A DNA stretch of 64,000 bases from Dyadobacter diqingensis (GTDB taxonomy: Bacteria; Bacteroidota; Bacteroidia; Cytophagales; Spirosomataceae): contig NZ_JAMXKF010000009.1 of the NCBI RefSeq assembly GCF_024220585.1, forward strand, positions 275,214-339,213. Direction: 5' to 3'. The notes under the pieces are model-generated. The model saw nothing but the letters and a program-made list of their open reading frames with translations. It ran no database searches and was not told the DNA's origin. Both the position numbers and the translations under genes were made by a program. Below are positions 43,681-52,678 of this stretch, piece after piece. The stretch's first letter is position 1, and every line of letters starts with the position of its first letter.

Positions 43681-45891
43681 TTATTGTTGTGGTATTTTTA
43701 GCTTTTGGCCAACTTTTACGGTGTTACCCGACAAATTATTCAGCTTTTGAATATCTTCTACGCTAACCTGATAATTTTGAGAAATACGGAAAAGTGTTTC
43801 CCCTGTTGCAACCGTGTGTGTTTTGGCACCTGATCCTTGAGACGTTTTCTGGCCCGAAGCAGTTTTTGTATCAACAGCACCGCCGGCCTGTTTCTGAACA
43901 ATCAGTTTTTGACCAACACTTAATTTAACAATATCATTCAAATTATTCAGCGCAAGCAATTCTTTCACACTCAGACTATACAGTCTGGAAATGCTGTAAA
44001 AAGTCTGGCCCTGCTCAACGGTATGGAATGTATTGGATGCTTTAACAGCCGTAACGGCCGGTTTTTCCTTCACTGGCGGAAGCGGATTGTCAAAAGCAGT
44101 TGGTTGCGTATTTGCAGGTGTTCTTGACGCGTTTTCCGATGGCGTTGAAAATAAATTACTGTCAGACTTGCGGGCTACCGGTTTCTGAGCCGGTTTTGCA
44201 GTGGTTGCTGGTTTGCTTACTGCCGCCTTTGGCTCTTCCGATGGCTTGAAAGAAGTATCATCATTATCCTGTGTAATGATCACAACCCGGTCGTTTGTAT
44301 TTTCAGTAGATGGTTTCGCTGCAACAACAGGAATTTCTACGTTTGCCGGTGCGGCAACAGTCGGTGTAACGCCAGGCTGGAATGCCTGATTTTCTTTCGC
44401 TATGCTGCTTTGGCTTTTGTCAACCAAAACCGGTGTGTATTTTTTGCGGCCCGATGCATTGGAAGGAATGTCATTCGAAGAAGCCGTTTGCGGCTGAGTC
44501 GGAACAGAAGCGATCAATGGATCCGTAACCTTATCCTGCGGTTTCGGCGTGATAATTTCGATCGGCTGGTTTCTCGGACGTTTCTTATTAAGCCACACAA
44601 CCTGTCCTGTTTGCAAAGGATAATTGCGGCTGATTGTACGGTTAAATTTCAAAAGGCTCACCAAACGAATACCATATTGCTGAGAAATGCTCTGCCAGCT
44701 GTCTCCTGTTTGAGCAGTGTGAAATGGCGTCGCCGCCTTTTTATTCTTTTTCGCCAGATAGTAGATATTTCCCGGAATGACCGGCATTTCAGCCGTCAGG
44801 TCATTGTATCTGCGGAACCGTGTGCTTCTGAGATTTCCGGCAGATGCGACAGACTTGGCGTCGTCACCCGCGCGGGCTTCAATACCCGGAAGACCATTTA
44901 TTTCGTAAAACGTATTGCCATTTTTACCAGCTGGCTTGCTGTTCGATTTCTTTAATATTGGGAATCCTGTTTCGTCTGGTGCATTATTGGATGAAGCAAG
45001 AACAGGCTGATCCTGCACGGGTAACGATAACTTGGAGCGTACCGAAGCAACCTGATTTGTCGGTACGGGCAGGGTGATAAGATACTCGCGGTCGGTTGGA
45101 ACACGGTTATCGTTTACCCAGCGGTTATAACTTTTTACATCAGCTTCTGAAATACCCAGTTCGCGGGAAATATCTGAAAACGATTTTCCTTTACCATATT
45201 CAGATTCAATAAGTACCAGGTTATTGCTGGTGCGGTATCTTTCTATACCCGCTTCCAATGCGATTTTGTGTGCAAAAAAGCGAAGCATATAACGGTCGGT
45301 TTTACCATTTAATACCACTTCACGGGCGTACGACCAGTTGGCCGGAACAAGTTTTTTTACCCCGCCTACACCCTGATAGTAAGAATACAATGCAGAAACC
45401 CAGTTGTTCAGCTGCTGATTGTTTTTCTTCAGATACCAGGCGGCAGCATGGGTTGAAGAACTGATATTTTTTCTTTCGTCAACATCTTTGTCCACGCGGA
45501 GGTTAAGTTCCATCGCTGTTTCCGGTTTAAACTGCCAGAAACCAACCGCATTGGAACTTGAAACCACGTCCGGTTTGAACGAGCTTTCCTGAACAGCGAG
45601 GTACTTGAAATCGATAGGCACCTCTTCATCCATCAGAATACTTTCAACGATCGGAAAATACAGTATCGCCCGGTCCATTTTTTCTTCCCAGAATTTCCTG
45701 TTTGACATCAGGCTTTTTATATCTTCTTCAATAAGATTTTGAGCCGATCTGTCAAATTTTACCGTAATACCTCCAAAAAGGACACTAGCCGGAATTTCCG
45801 GAGTACCCTGTGCTTTTGCCAGATTTACCTGAACAAAAAACAAAATTACGATTGAGGTAAATTTTAAGTATTTGCTGGAAATTTTGTTCAT
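43681..45891 (-). CDS. Lytic transglycosylase with LysM domains (MltD-like)
   Basis: A 736-residue cell-wall enzyme. Signal peptide (about 1-28, ending AKAQ), an SLT-type catalytic domain (about 80-245) with catalytic Glu E102 in AVQESSFKPD and the SNAVGFWQFKPETA motif, then three LysM domains: a diverged one (about 393-440), a second (about 634-682) and a third at the C-terminus (about 690-736), separated by a long Pro/Thr/Ser-rich linker. It would cleave peptidoglycan glycan strands to anhydromuramyl products. Confidence 0.94.
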   Translation of the reverse strand: MNKISSKYLKFTSIVILFFVQVNLAKAQGTPEIPASVLFGGITVKFDRSAQNLIEEDIKSLMSNRKFWEEKMDRAILYFPIVESILMDEEVPIDFKYLAVQESSFKPDVVSSSNAVGFWQFKPETAMELNLRVDKDVDERKNISSSTHAAAWYLKKNNQQLNNWVSALYSYYQGVGGVKKLVPANWSYAREVVLNGKTDRYMLRFFAHKIALEAGIERYRTSNNLVLIESEYGKGKSFSDISRELGISEADVKSYNRWVNDNRVPTDREYLITLPVPTNQVASVRSKLSLPVQDQPVLASSNNAPDETGFPILKKSNSKPAGKNGNTFYEINGLPGIEARAGDDAKSVASAGNLRSTRFRRYNDLTAEMPVIPGNIYYLAKKNKKAATPFHTAQTGDSWQSISQQYGIRLVSLLKFNRTISRNYPLQTGQVVWLNKKRPRNQPIEIITPKPQDKVTDPLIASVPTQPQTASSNDIPSNASGRKKYTPVLVDKSQSSIAKENQAFQPGVTPTVAAPANVEIPVVAAKPSTENTNDRVVIITQDNDDTSFKPSEEPKAAVSKPATTAKPAQKPVARKSDSNLFSTPSENASRTPANTQPTAFDNPLPPVKEKPAVTAVKASNTFHTVEQGQTFYSISRLYSLSVKELLALNNLNDIVKLSVGQKLIVQKQAGGAVDTKTASGQKTSQGSGAKTHTVATGETLFRISQNYQVSVEDIQKLNNLSGNTVKVGQKLKIPQQ

Positions 45892-45926
45892 AAATAATAA
45901 AAGCTTGGCTTGTTTGATGTTGTGAA

Positions 45927-46571
45927 TTACAATTTTTGGAGAATCATCAGTCCATCCCGGATTGGCAAAAGCAGATTGGAAACCCGGCTATCCTCATGTA
46001 CTATTCTGTTGAAATCCATCAGTGCTTGTGTATCCTTATCGATTTTCTTCAATTCCTTATCGAAAACTTTTCCGCTCCACAATACATTATCGGCAAGGAT
46101 AAATCCTCCCGGCCGGACCTTGTCAAGACAAAGATTGAAGTATGAAATGTAGTTAATTTTATCTGCATCCATAAATACAATGTCAAAAGTATCCTGTAAA
46201 GTAGGAATAATATCCAAAGCATTTCCTATTCTGTAATCAATTTGATCAACAAAATCTGATTGGCTGAAATATCGTTGGGTGAGGGTTTCGAGTTCTTCGT
46301 TGATATCAATGGTGATCAGTTTGCCACTGGGCTGTAAGCCTTCGCACAGACAAAGTGCGGAATATCCGGTGTAGGTGCCGATTTCTAAAATTTTCTCCGG
46401 ACGCAGCATGCGGGAGATCATGGACAGAAACCGCCCTTGCAAATGGCCCGAAAGCATACGTGGATTGAGAACATTTGCGTGCGTTTCCCGGTTAAGGGAT
46501 TTCAGTAATTCGTTCTCGTTCTCGGTGTGCGCTTCGGAATACGCTTCTATTTCTTCCGCCAGAAACTTCAT
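45927..46571 (-). CDS. SAM-dependent O-methyltransferase, CCoAOMT type
   Basis: A 214-residue cytoplasmic class I methyltransferase. SAM motif I EIGTYTGYSALCL (about 62-74), the acidic SAM ribose residue in KLITIDINEE, and the catalytic metal site FDIVFMDADKINYISYF (about 129-145) with ADNVLWSGKV match caffeoyl-CoA/catechol O-methyltransferases that need Mg. The substrate is unknown. It may share a transcript with the transglycosylase gene downstream (35-base gap). Confidence 0.92.
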   Translation of the reverse strand: MKFLAEEIEAYSEAHTENENELLKSLNRETHANVLNPRMLSGHLQGRFLSMISRMLRPEKILEIGTYTGYSALCLCEGLQPSGKLITIDINEELETLTQRYFSQSDFVDQIDYRIGNALDIIPTLQDTFDIVFMDADKINYISYFNLCLDKVRPGGFILADNVLWSGKVFDKELKKIDKDTQALMDFNRIVHEDSRVSNLLLPIRDGLMILQKL

Positions 46572-46607
46572 TAAGCAAAATGAATCGTTAGTATTATGAA
46601 TTGTAAA

Positions 46608-46664
46608 GCAGTTGGTATTGAACCGCGCGGCGGCCGCTATTTACGCTTTCACAATACCAACCGC
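46608..46664 (-). terminator. Stem-loop after rfbA
   Basis: Thirteen-base stem with one mismatch (46608-46620 with 46652-46664) and a GC-rich loop; on the minus strand a short T-rich tail follows. It separates rfbA from the O-methyltransferase gene. Confidence 0.55.
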
Positions 46665-46677
46665 TCATTTCAAAAAA

Positions 46678-47544
46678 TTACAGATGGGCAACAAGTCCCT
46701 CCAGATATTTGCCATAACCGCTTTTAACCAACGGTTTAGCGATTTCTTTTAACTGTTCTGCTGTGATGAAACCCATCCGGTAGGCGATCTCTTCGATACA
46801 GCCCACTTTCAGTCCCTGGCGTTCTTCGATCACCTGAACGAATTGTCCGGCCTGCATCAGAGACTGGAATGTTCCTGTGTCTAACCAGGCAGTTCCACGG
46901 TTCAGTACGCCCACTTTCAACTGGCCTTTTTCCAGGTAAACGCGGTTCACGTCCGTGATCTCCAATTCGCCGCGCGGCGATGGCGGGATATTTTTTGCAA
47001 TTTCAACAACCTGATTATCGTAGAAATACAATCCGGGAACAGCGTAGTTTGACTTCGGTTTTTCCGGTTTTTCCTCGATTGACATGGCATTGAAATCTTT
47101 ATCGAAATCAACGACACCATAACGTTCCGGGTCATGAACCTGATAGGCGAAAATAACACCGCCGTCAGGATCATTGTTGGACTGAAGCAATTGTGAAAGA
47201 CCTGATCCGTAGAAAATATTATCGCCCAGGATCAATGCTACTTTATCTTTACCAATAAATTCTTCACCAATGATAAATGCCTGTGCAAGCCCGTCCGGAC
47301 TTGGCTGAACGGCATAACTGATGGCACAGCCCAAACGGCTTCCATCACCCAGCAATTTTTCAAAATGAGGCAGGTCGTGAGGTGTGGAAATGATAAGAAT
47401 TTCACGAATCCCGGCCAGCATTAATATCGACAAAGGGTAATAAATCATTGGCTTGTCATAAACAGGCATAAGTTGCTTGCTAACGGCCAATGTAAGCGGA
47501 TGAAGCCTTGTGCCGGATCCACCAGCTAAAATAATTCCTTTCAT
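46678..47544 (-). CDS. rfbA: Glucose-1-phosphate thymidylyltransferase
   Basis: A 288-residue enzyme making dTDP-glucose, first step of dTDP-sugar synthesis for surface polysaccharide. The nucleotide-binding start GIILAGGSGTRLHPLT, KPMIYYPLS and the metal/substrate region LGDNIFYG are all conserved and the length is standard. It lies 121 bases downstream of rfbB with a heptamer repeat and a hairpin between. The rmlC and rmlD genes, needed for dTDP-rhamnose, are not in this window. Confidence 0.97.
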   Translation of the reverse strand: MKGIILAGGSGTRLHPLTLAVSKQLMPVYDKPMIYYPLSILMLAGIREILIISTPHDLPHFEKLLGDGSRLGCAISYAVQPSPDGLAQAFIIGEEFIGKDKVALILGDNIFYGSGLSQLLQSNNDPDGGVIFAYQVHDPERYGVVDFDKDFNAMSIEEKPEKPKSNYAVPGLYFYDNQVVEIAKNIPPSPRGELEITDVNRVYLEKGQLKVGVLNRGTAWLDTGTFQSLMQAGQFVQVIEERQGLKVGCIEEIAYRMGFITAEQLKEIAKPLVKSGYGKYLEGLVAHL

Positions 47545-47550
47545 ATTGTA

Positions 47551-47585
47551 GCTTTCGGCTTTCAGCTGTCGGCTGTCGGCTCTTT
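47551..47585. repeat. Seven-base periodic array upstream of rfbA
   Basis: Five consecutive heptamers starting GCT (GCTTTCG at 47551, GCTGTCG twice at 47565 and 47572), immediately upstream of the rfbA start. Confidence 0.75.
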
Positions 47586-47619
47586 TGATATTTAAATATT
47601 GTTAAATTAGTTAACATAT

Positions 47620-47648
47620 CGTCGGACGGCTTTTTCGGCCGTCCAACG
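47620..47648. other. GC-rich hairpin between rfbB and rfbA
   Basis: Eleven-base stem (47620-47630 with 47638-47648) with one mismatch and a seven-base loop, 18 bases after the rfbB stop. It has no T-run; possible mRNA processing or attenuation structure. Confidence 0.45.
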
Positions 47649-47665
47649 GGTAAAAAGGAAAATCG

Positions 47666-48721
47666 TTATCTGGTGGCGTACATTCCTTCGTAATACTTCT
47701 GGTATTCGCCGGATGTAACATTGTTTAACCAATCCTGATTTTCAAGATACCAGGTCACTGTTCTTTCCAATCCTTCTTCAAACTGAAGTGATGGTTTCCA
47801 GCCCAGTTCTTCCGAAAGTTTCGTTGCATCGATCGCATAACGCAAATCGTGTCCCGCGCGGTCTGTCACATAAGTGATCAGTTTTTCTGTTTCACCTTCT
47901 GCACGGTTTAGTTTTTTGTCCATCACGCGGCACAAAAGCAGAACCAGATCAAGGTTTTTCCACTCGTTATGTCCGCCGATGTTATAAGTTTCGCCGTTTT
48001 TACCTTTATGGAAAATCGTGTCGATTGCAATGGCGTGATCTTCCACGAAAAGCCAGTCACGAACATTTTCCCCTTTTCCGTAAACAGGAAGCGGTTTGCT
48101 TTGCAAAATGTTGTGGATCATCAACGGAATAAGTTTTTCCGGGAAATGATTTGGTCCGTAGTTATTCGAACAGTTGGAAATAACCACCGGAAGATTATAA
48201 GTATTCTGATAAGCTCTTACAAAGTGATCAGAAGAAGCTTTGGACGCCGAATACGGAGAACGCGGGTCATAACTGGTTGTTTCGGTAAAGAAAGTTCCCG
48301 GATCATGTAGCTCGCCATATACCTCATCCGTAGAAACATGATAGAATCTGTGATCGGCCAAATTGTCTTTCCATGCCTTACGCGCCGCGTTCAGCAAATT
48401 GACAGTTCCTACCACGTTGGTCATTACAAATGACATCGGGTCAGAAATGGAACGGTCCACGTGACTTTCTGCCGCCAGGTGAACAATTCCGTGAAAATCG
48501 TTTTCAGAAATCAGCTTGTCGATAAATGCTGCGTCAACGATATCGCCTTTTACAAAAGTGTAGTTTGGCGCGTTTTCAACATCACGAAGGTTTTCAAGAT
48601 TACCTGCATAAGTCAGGGCATCGAGATTATAGATGTGGTATTCAGGATGGTGTACAACAAACCTGCGAACGACGTGTGAACCTATGAAACCGGCACCACC
48701 GGTAATTAATATCTTTTTCAT
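47666..48721 (-). CDS. rfbB: dTDP-glucose 4,6-dehydratase
   Basis: A 351-residue short-chain dehydrogenase/reductase-fold enzyme converting dTDP-glucose to dTDP-4-keto-6-deoxyglucose. The NAD-binding GGAGFIGSHVV, the catalytic Thr-Asp-Glu of VSTDEVYG and Y-x3-K in SPYSASKASSDH are visible. The ATG at 48721 overlaps the galE stop (ATGA, 48718-48721), so the two are translationally coupled and the longer frame is not used. Confidence 0.97.
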   Translation of the reverse strand: MKKILITGGAGFIGSHVVRRFVVHHPEYHIYNLDALTYAGNLENLRDVENAPNYTFVKGDIVDAAFIDKLISENDFHGIVHLAAESHVDRSISDPMSFVMTNVVGTVNLLNAARKAWKDNLADHRFYHVSTDEVYGELHDPGTFFTETTSYDPRSPYSASKASSDHFVRAYQNTYNLPVVISNCSNNYGPNHFPEKLIPLMIHNILQSKPLPVYGKGENVRDWLFVEDHAIAIDTIFHKGKNGETYNIGGHNEWKNLDLVLLLCRVMDKKLNRAEGETEKLITYVTDRAGHDLRYAIDATKLSEELGWKPSLQFEEGLERTVTWYLENQDWLNNVTSGEYQKYYEGMYATR

Positions 48722-49737
48722 TTTTTTGGAGTAATTTTTAGTTGCCAATTCCATGCATCAAGAAGTGCATCTGCCATTGTTTTTTCTGCTTTCCATTTCA
48801 TGATGGAATTTACCTTGTCCGACTGCGCGTAAATTTTTTCAACATCACCTTCCCTGCGCGGTCCGATTGAATAGTTAAGCTTTTCGCCGGTAACTTTTTC
48901 AAACGTATTGATCAGTTCAAGCACAGTGTATCCTTCGCCGGTCCCTACATTAAATATATCGTAATAATCTTTGTCTGTTTGTCCATCAAGCAGAATAAGT
49001 GCTTTCAGGTGAGCCTTTGCCAAATCGACCACGTGGATGAAGTCACGTACACAGGTTCCGTCCGGCGTGTTATAGTCATCGCCAAAAACAGTCAGTGATT
49101 TACGGAGACCAGCAGCCGTTTGGGTGATGAAAGGCACCAGATTGCTCGGTACGCCATTAGGTAATTCACCGATTAATGAGGTTTTATGTGCCCCGATCGG
49201 GTTGAAATAACGCAGTGAGATTGCTTTGATACCCGGTGCCGCATGCACGTGGTCCCGGATAATATCTTCTGCCATCGCTTTGGTATTTCCGTATGGAGAC
49301 GTAGCCGGTTTGCGCGGTGTGCTCTCGGTAACGGGAAGCGCATCTGGCTGTCCGTAAACGGTACATGAAGACGAGAAAACAAATTTGTCAACATTATATT
49401 CCTTCATTACCTTTAATAAGATAACCAGAGAGAAAATGTTGTTCTCGTAATAATCGAGTGGTTTTTCAACGGATTCTCCAACGGCCTTGTAGGCAGCAAA
49501 GTGAATAACACCATCGAATTTTTCTTTTGCAAAAACAGCTCTTACTTTTTCAATATCATTGCAGTCAATCTCATAAAAGGGGAATTCTTTTCCCGTAATG
49601 CCTTTAATTCCGTTGAGTACTTCGCGATTTGAATTGTAGAGATTATCAAGAATAACAGGTTCGAATCCGGCTTCATGCAGTTCTACAACGGTATGTGAAC
49701 CTATAAAACCGGCTCCTCCGGTAACAAGAATTTTCAT
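48718..49737 (-). CDS. galE: UDP-glucose 4-epimerase
   Basis: A 339-residue epimerase interconverting UDP-glucose and UDP-galactose. The NAD-binding GGAGFIGSHTVVEL, SSCTVYGQPD and the Y-x3-K catalytic pair in SPYGNTKAMAED are typical, and the C-terminal NVGTGEGYTVLELI fits. It is first of galE-rfbB-rfbA and supplies sugars for exopolysaccharide or O-antigen. The start is the obvious ATG at 49737. Confidence 0.97.
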   Translation of the reverse strand: MKILVTGGAGFIGSHTVVELHEAGFEPVILDNLYNSNREVLNGIKGITGKEFPFYEIDCNDIEKVRAVFAKEKFDGVIHFAAYKAVGESVEKPLDYYENNIFSLVILLKVMKEYNVDKFVFSSSCTVYGQPDALPVTESTPRKPATSPYGNTKAMAEDIIRDHVHAAPGIKAISLRYFNPIGAHKTSLIGELPNGVPSNLVPFITQTAAGLRKSLTVFGDDYNTPDGTCVRDFIHVVDLAKAHLKALILLDGQTDKDYYDIFNVGTGEGYTVLELINTFEKVTGEKLNYSIGPRREGDVEKIYAQSDKVNSIMKWKAEKTMADALLDAWNWQLKITPKK

Positions 49738-49951
49738 AGGAATGATCTTAAAAAGAATATGTGGTAAGTATGTGAATTGTTTTGAAAAGTTTCATTTTAC
49801 ACTTTCAAAAATTGAATTTTAAAGCGATATTTATTATAAAACCAAGCTTCAAAACACAAATTTTTTCCGGGCAAAAGTAGAAAATTTGACGTCCATAAAA
49901 AAAAAATGTTTTTATTTATCCGTTGGTTGTTAAAAGCTGATTCGACAGAAA

Positions 49952-50806
49952 ATGAACAAGAGAGAAATAAAAGCGCTGATATCCTTACTTGATGACGAAG
50001 ATCATGAAGTAACTCAGCACGTTGAGGGGAAGATCTTATCATTAGGAGGAAACGTGATCCCTTTTCTGGAAACGGAATGGGAGGAAAGCTTTAACCCAAT
50101 CCTTCAGCGTAAACTGGAAGAGCTGATTCATGAGCTCCAGCTGAATATCATGAATGAGAGATTGCAGGCCTGGAAAAACGGCGGCGGTCTGGATTTACTG
50201 GAAGGTATGTGGATATTGTCGACGTATCATTATCCCGAACTTTCGCTGGAAAACCTGAAAACCACGGTTGAGCAGCTTTATTACGATATCTGGATACAGT
50301 TTCAGGAAGAAATGAATCCGATAGACCAGATCAAACGGATTAACAGCATATTTTTTGGGTCGATGAATTTTGCGGCTAATACCAAAAGCTTCCATTCACC
50401 ATCGAACTCGATGATCAATGTGGTGCTTGAAAATCGTCGCGGGAATCCTATCACCTTATGTGTGATTTATCTGTTGATTGCCAGGAAGTTAGGGTTGCCT
50501 GTTTATGGTGTTAATCTACCCAATCTGTTCGTACTGACCTATAAAAGCCATAATACGCAGTTTTACATCAATGTATTTAACCGCGGAATTATTTTTTCCA
50601 AAACCGATATTGATCACTATATCGCCCAGTTGAATATCAAACCGAAAGAGATTTTTTATCACCCTTGCACGAACCTGGAAATTATCCAGCGCGTATTGCG
50701 TAACCTGATTTTATCTTACGAAAAAACAGGAGAGCAGGAAAAAATCAAGGAGGTGGAGGATATTCTCAGGTCTACACTGGAAAGTTACGGCGAGGACAAT
50801 ATCTAA
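49952..50806 (+). CDS. SirB1/transglutaminase-like family protein
   Basis: A 284-residue protein of the SirB1 (transglutaminase-like, PF13369) family. The typical core is N-x-S-M-I-N-V-V-L-E-N-R-R-G-N-P-I-T-L and YLLIARKLGLPVYGVNLP (about 149-190), which carries a Cys (C170, TLCVIY) where related peptidases have their nucleophile. The N-terminal 90 residues are helical with a HEAT-like EVTQHVEGKIL segment. Function is unknown. It is convergent with and overlaps the PPTase stop by four bases. Confidence 0.85.
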   Translation: MNKREIKALISLLDDEDHEVTQHVEGKILSLGGNVIPFLETEWEESFNPILQRKLEELIHELQLNIMNERLQAWKNGGGLDLLEGMWILSTYHYPELSLENLKTTVEQLYYDIWIQFQEEMNPIDQIKRINSIFFGSMNFAANTKSFHSPSNSMINVVLENRRGNPITLCVIYLLIARKLGLPVYGVNLPNLFVLTYKSHNTQFYINVFNRGIIFSKTDIDHYIAQLNIKPKEIFYHPCTNLEIIQRVLRNLILSYEKTGEQEKIKEVEDILRSTLESYGEDNI

Positions 50807-51438
50807 ACAGAAACGGCTAGGCAGTAATCTTCAAACCACCGGATATGGATCGGGGAATTGATCTGAAGGTCTTCCTCGTCGTCTGTTAAAATACCTTTTA
50901 TAAGGGATTGCGACTTATTAAACGGTTGGATATAAATTGAATTTTTGAAGCTGATTTTCTTTTTTCCGTATAATTTATAGATAGCCTCCTTTGCGCACCA
51001 GTAGATACAAAGTGCGGCAAGTTCGTTTTCTGCGTGGGTAAATTCAGGATCTGAAAGATATTTTCTGGAAGTTCTCTGAAGTTTAGGGTCAGACTTTTCC
51101 ATATCGATACCAACGGGCGCGGACGGGTTTATGACGGCGGCCACATAGTCGAATGTGTGTGTGATAGAAATGTGGGAGGCATTATTAACCAAAAATGCTT
51201 TGCCGTGCTCGTCTTTGTGCGTACCCTCATAATGAAGCCCGAATTGTTCAACCAGGATTTTTATTAGCAGACGGCTGGCCAGCCATTCACGTTTTTTTTG
51301 TGGATGGGAAATGGTTTCAAGATCCTCCGAATTGTAGGAAGAACCCAAACTCGTGTGAAGTTCATCTTCGGTTTCTGTCAGTTTCCAGAGTAGCAGGGTA
51401 CTAGTCTCTTCAATCTTTTCGGAATGAACGAGGGGCAT
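50803..51438 (-). CDS. 4'-phosphopantetheinyl transferase
   Basis: A 211-residue Sfp/HetI-type enzyme that transfers the phosphopantetheine arm to carrier proteins of fatty-acid, polyketide or peptide synthesis. The Mg-binding GIDMEK and the catalytic W-C-A-K-E-A-I-Y-K-L motif (about 137-146) are present, with HISITHTFDYVAAVI ahead. The carrier protein is unknown; no synthase lies nearby. Confidence 0.92.
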   Translation of the reverse strand: MPLVHSEKIEETSTLLLWKLTETEDELHTSLGSSYNSEDLETISHPQKKREWLASRLLIKILVEQFGLHYEGTHKDEHGKAFLVNNASHISITHTFDYVAAVINPSAPVGIDMEKSDPKLQRTSRKYLSDPEFTHAENELAALCIYWCAKEAIYKLYGKKKISFKNSIYIQPFNKSQSLIKGILTDDEEDLQINSPIHIRWFEDYCLAVSV

Positions 51439-51466
51439 AATTATTCTGTTTAAGACTAGGTTCAGG

Positions 51467-51500
51467 GCTTTTGCTGTCGGCGTTTGGCTTTTAGTTTTAC
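51467..51500. repeat. Seven-base periodic array near the PPTase start
   Basis: Units GCTTTT (six bases), GCTGTCG, GCGTTTG, GCTTTTA and GTTTTAC from 51467, mostly starting with GCT or GC at a seven-base step, 29 bases upstream of the PPTase start. Confidence 0.6.
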
Positions 51501-51627
51501 TCTGACCAGTTATCGTTATTAAACGGGTTTGATTTCCAGCGACCTGTTTTATCGCAAAATAACGTCCCGATATTTACATAAATTTACAAAGGCAATTTAA
51601 TGGTTTATTTACCAGTAATTTTTAATT

Positions 51628-51669
51628 GCCAGATACTAACCGCTAATAGCTAGCTGCTAAAAGCTATCC
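51628..51669. repeat. Seven-base periodic array upstream of the WD40 gene
   Basis: Six consecutive heptamers; the last four all begin GCTA (for example GCTAATA at 51642 and GCTAAAA at 51656). The array ends four bases before the ATG at 51674, so it may occupy the ribosome-binding region. Confidence 0.75.
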
Positions 51670-51673
51670 AAAA

Positions 51674-52576
51674 ATGATTATTCGCAAAGTAGACACTTTT
51701 TCCGGTCATCGTGACAGCGTTTATACAATTATTTCTAATAATTCGTCCCATGGCTTTTATTCTGCCGGTGGCGATGGTTTTGTGATTGAATGGGATTTGA
51801 AAAAGCCTGACCTTGGCAAACTGGTTGCGCGTGCGGGTGTTTCTGTGTATGCTTTATGTTTTGACGAGGTTAGCAAATTTCTTTGGATAGGGCAAAATTT
51901 TGAGGGTATTCAGGTACTGGATACTGTGAACAATAAAATAGAATATTCGTCAAAAGTGACGGCATCGCAGATTTTTGACATCAAGATCTGGCAGAACAAG
52001 GCATTGCTCGCCTTGGGTGATGGCGTCATCGCGGTGATGGATGTTCCATCACTGGCCATTCAAAAACATATCAAGGTTGCGAATAACAGTGTGAGGTCCA
52101 TCGCCGTAAATCCTGCAACGGGAGAATTTGCAGTGGGCGACAGCGATTTTAATGTTCATATCTTTGATTTTGACGGTTTCAAATTAAAAAAGACAATTTC
52201 TGCACACACAAATTCTGTTTTTTCCGTTCAATATTCTCCGGACGGAAATTATCTTTTCACAACGGGGCGTGATGCGCACGTGAAAATCTGGGATGTAAAC
52301 AGCGGTTATGAGCCCGTAACGGACATAGCGGCACATATGTATGCGGTGAATCATGTGACGTTCAGCCCGGATGGGAAATTCTTTGCAACATGCAGCATGG
52401 ATAAGTCCATTAAGTTGTGGGAGACGGAGACCTTCAGGCTGAAAAAAATTATTGACCGGTCGAGGCTGGCGGGACATGGTACTTCGGTGAATAAATTGCT
52501 TTGGACGGACTATGAAAACCAGCTGGTATCGTGCAGTGACGACAGGATGATTTCCGTTTGGGAAGTAGCCATATAA
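51674..52576 (+). CDS. WD40-repeat beta-propeller protein
   Basis: A 300-residue protein formed by about six to seven WD40 blades and no other domain. Blade endings include VIEWDLKK, VHIFDFDG, VKIWDVNS, IKLWETET and ISVWEVAI, each preceded by a GH or AH element such as SGHRDSVYTI and SAHTNSVFSV. It has no signal peptide, so a cytoplasmic scaffold is likely. WD40 proteins assemble complexes; no partner is recognisable from the neighbours. Confidence 0.9.
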   Translation: MIIRKVDTFSGHRDSVYTIISNNSSHGFYSAGGDGFVIEWDLKKPDLGKLVARAGVSVYALCFDEVSKFLWIGQNFEGIQVLDTVNNKIEYSSKVTASQIFDIKIWQNKALLALGDGVIAVMDVPSLAIQKHIKVANNSVRSIAVNPATGEFAVGDSDFNVHIFDFDGFKLKKTISAHTNSVFSVQYSPDGNYLFTTGRDAHVKIWDVNSGYEPVTDIAAHMYAVNHVTFSPDGKFFATCSMDKSIKLWETETFRLKKIIDRSRLAGHGTSVNKLLWTDYENQLVSCSDDRMISVWEVAI

Positions 52577-52607
52577 TATGGTTTAAAAGTGTAATTGTAC
52601 CAAATAC

Positions 52608-52639
52608 TTTGAAATGTACAGGATATGTCTTTATCTTAG
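52608..52639 (+). promoter_or_regulatory. Candidate promoter of the DivIVA-domain gene
   Basis: TTTG at 52608-52611 and TATCTTAG at 52632-52639 with a 20-base spacer resemble the Bacteroidota -33/-7 pair. The ATG is at 52679. Confidence 0.4.
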
Positions 52640-52678
52640 ACGACTGTTACGAATTAAAAATTAAAGCATATATCCATC

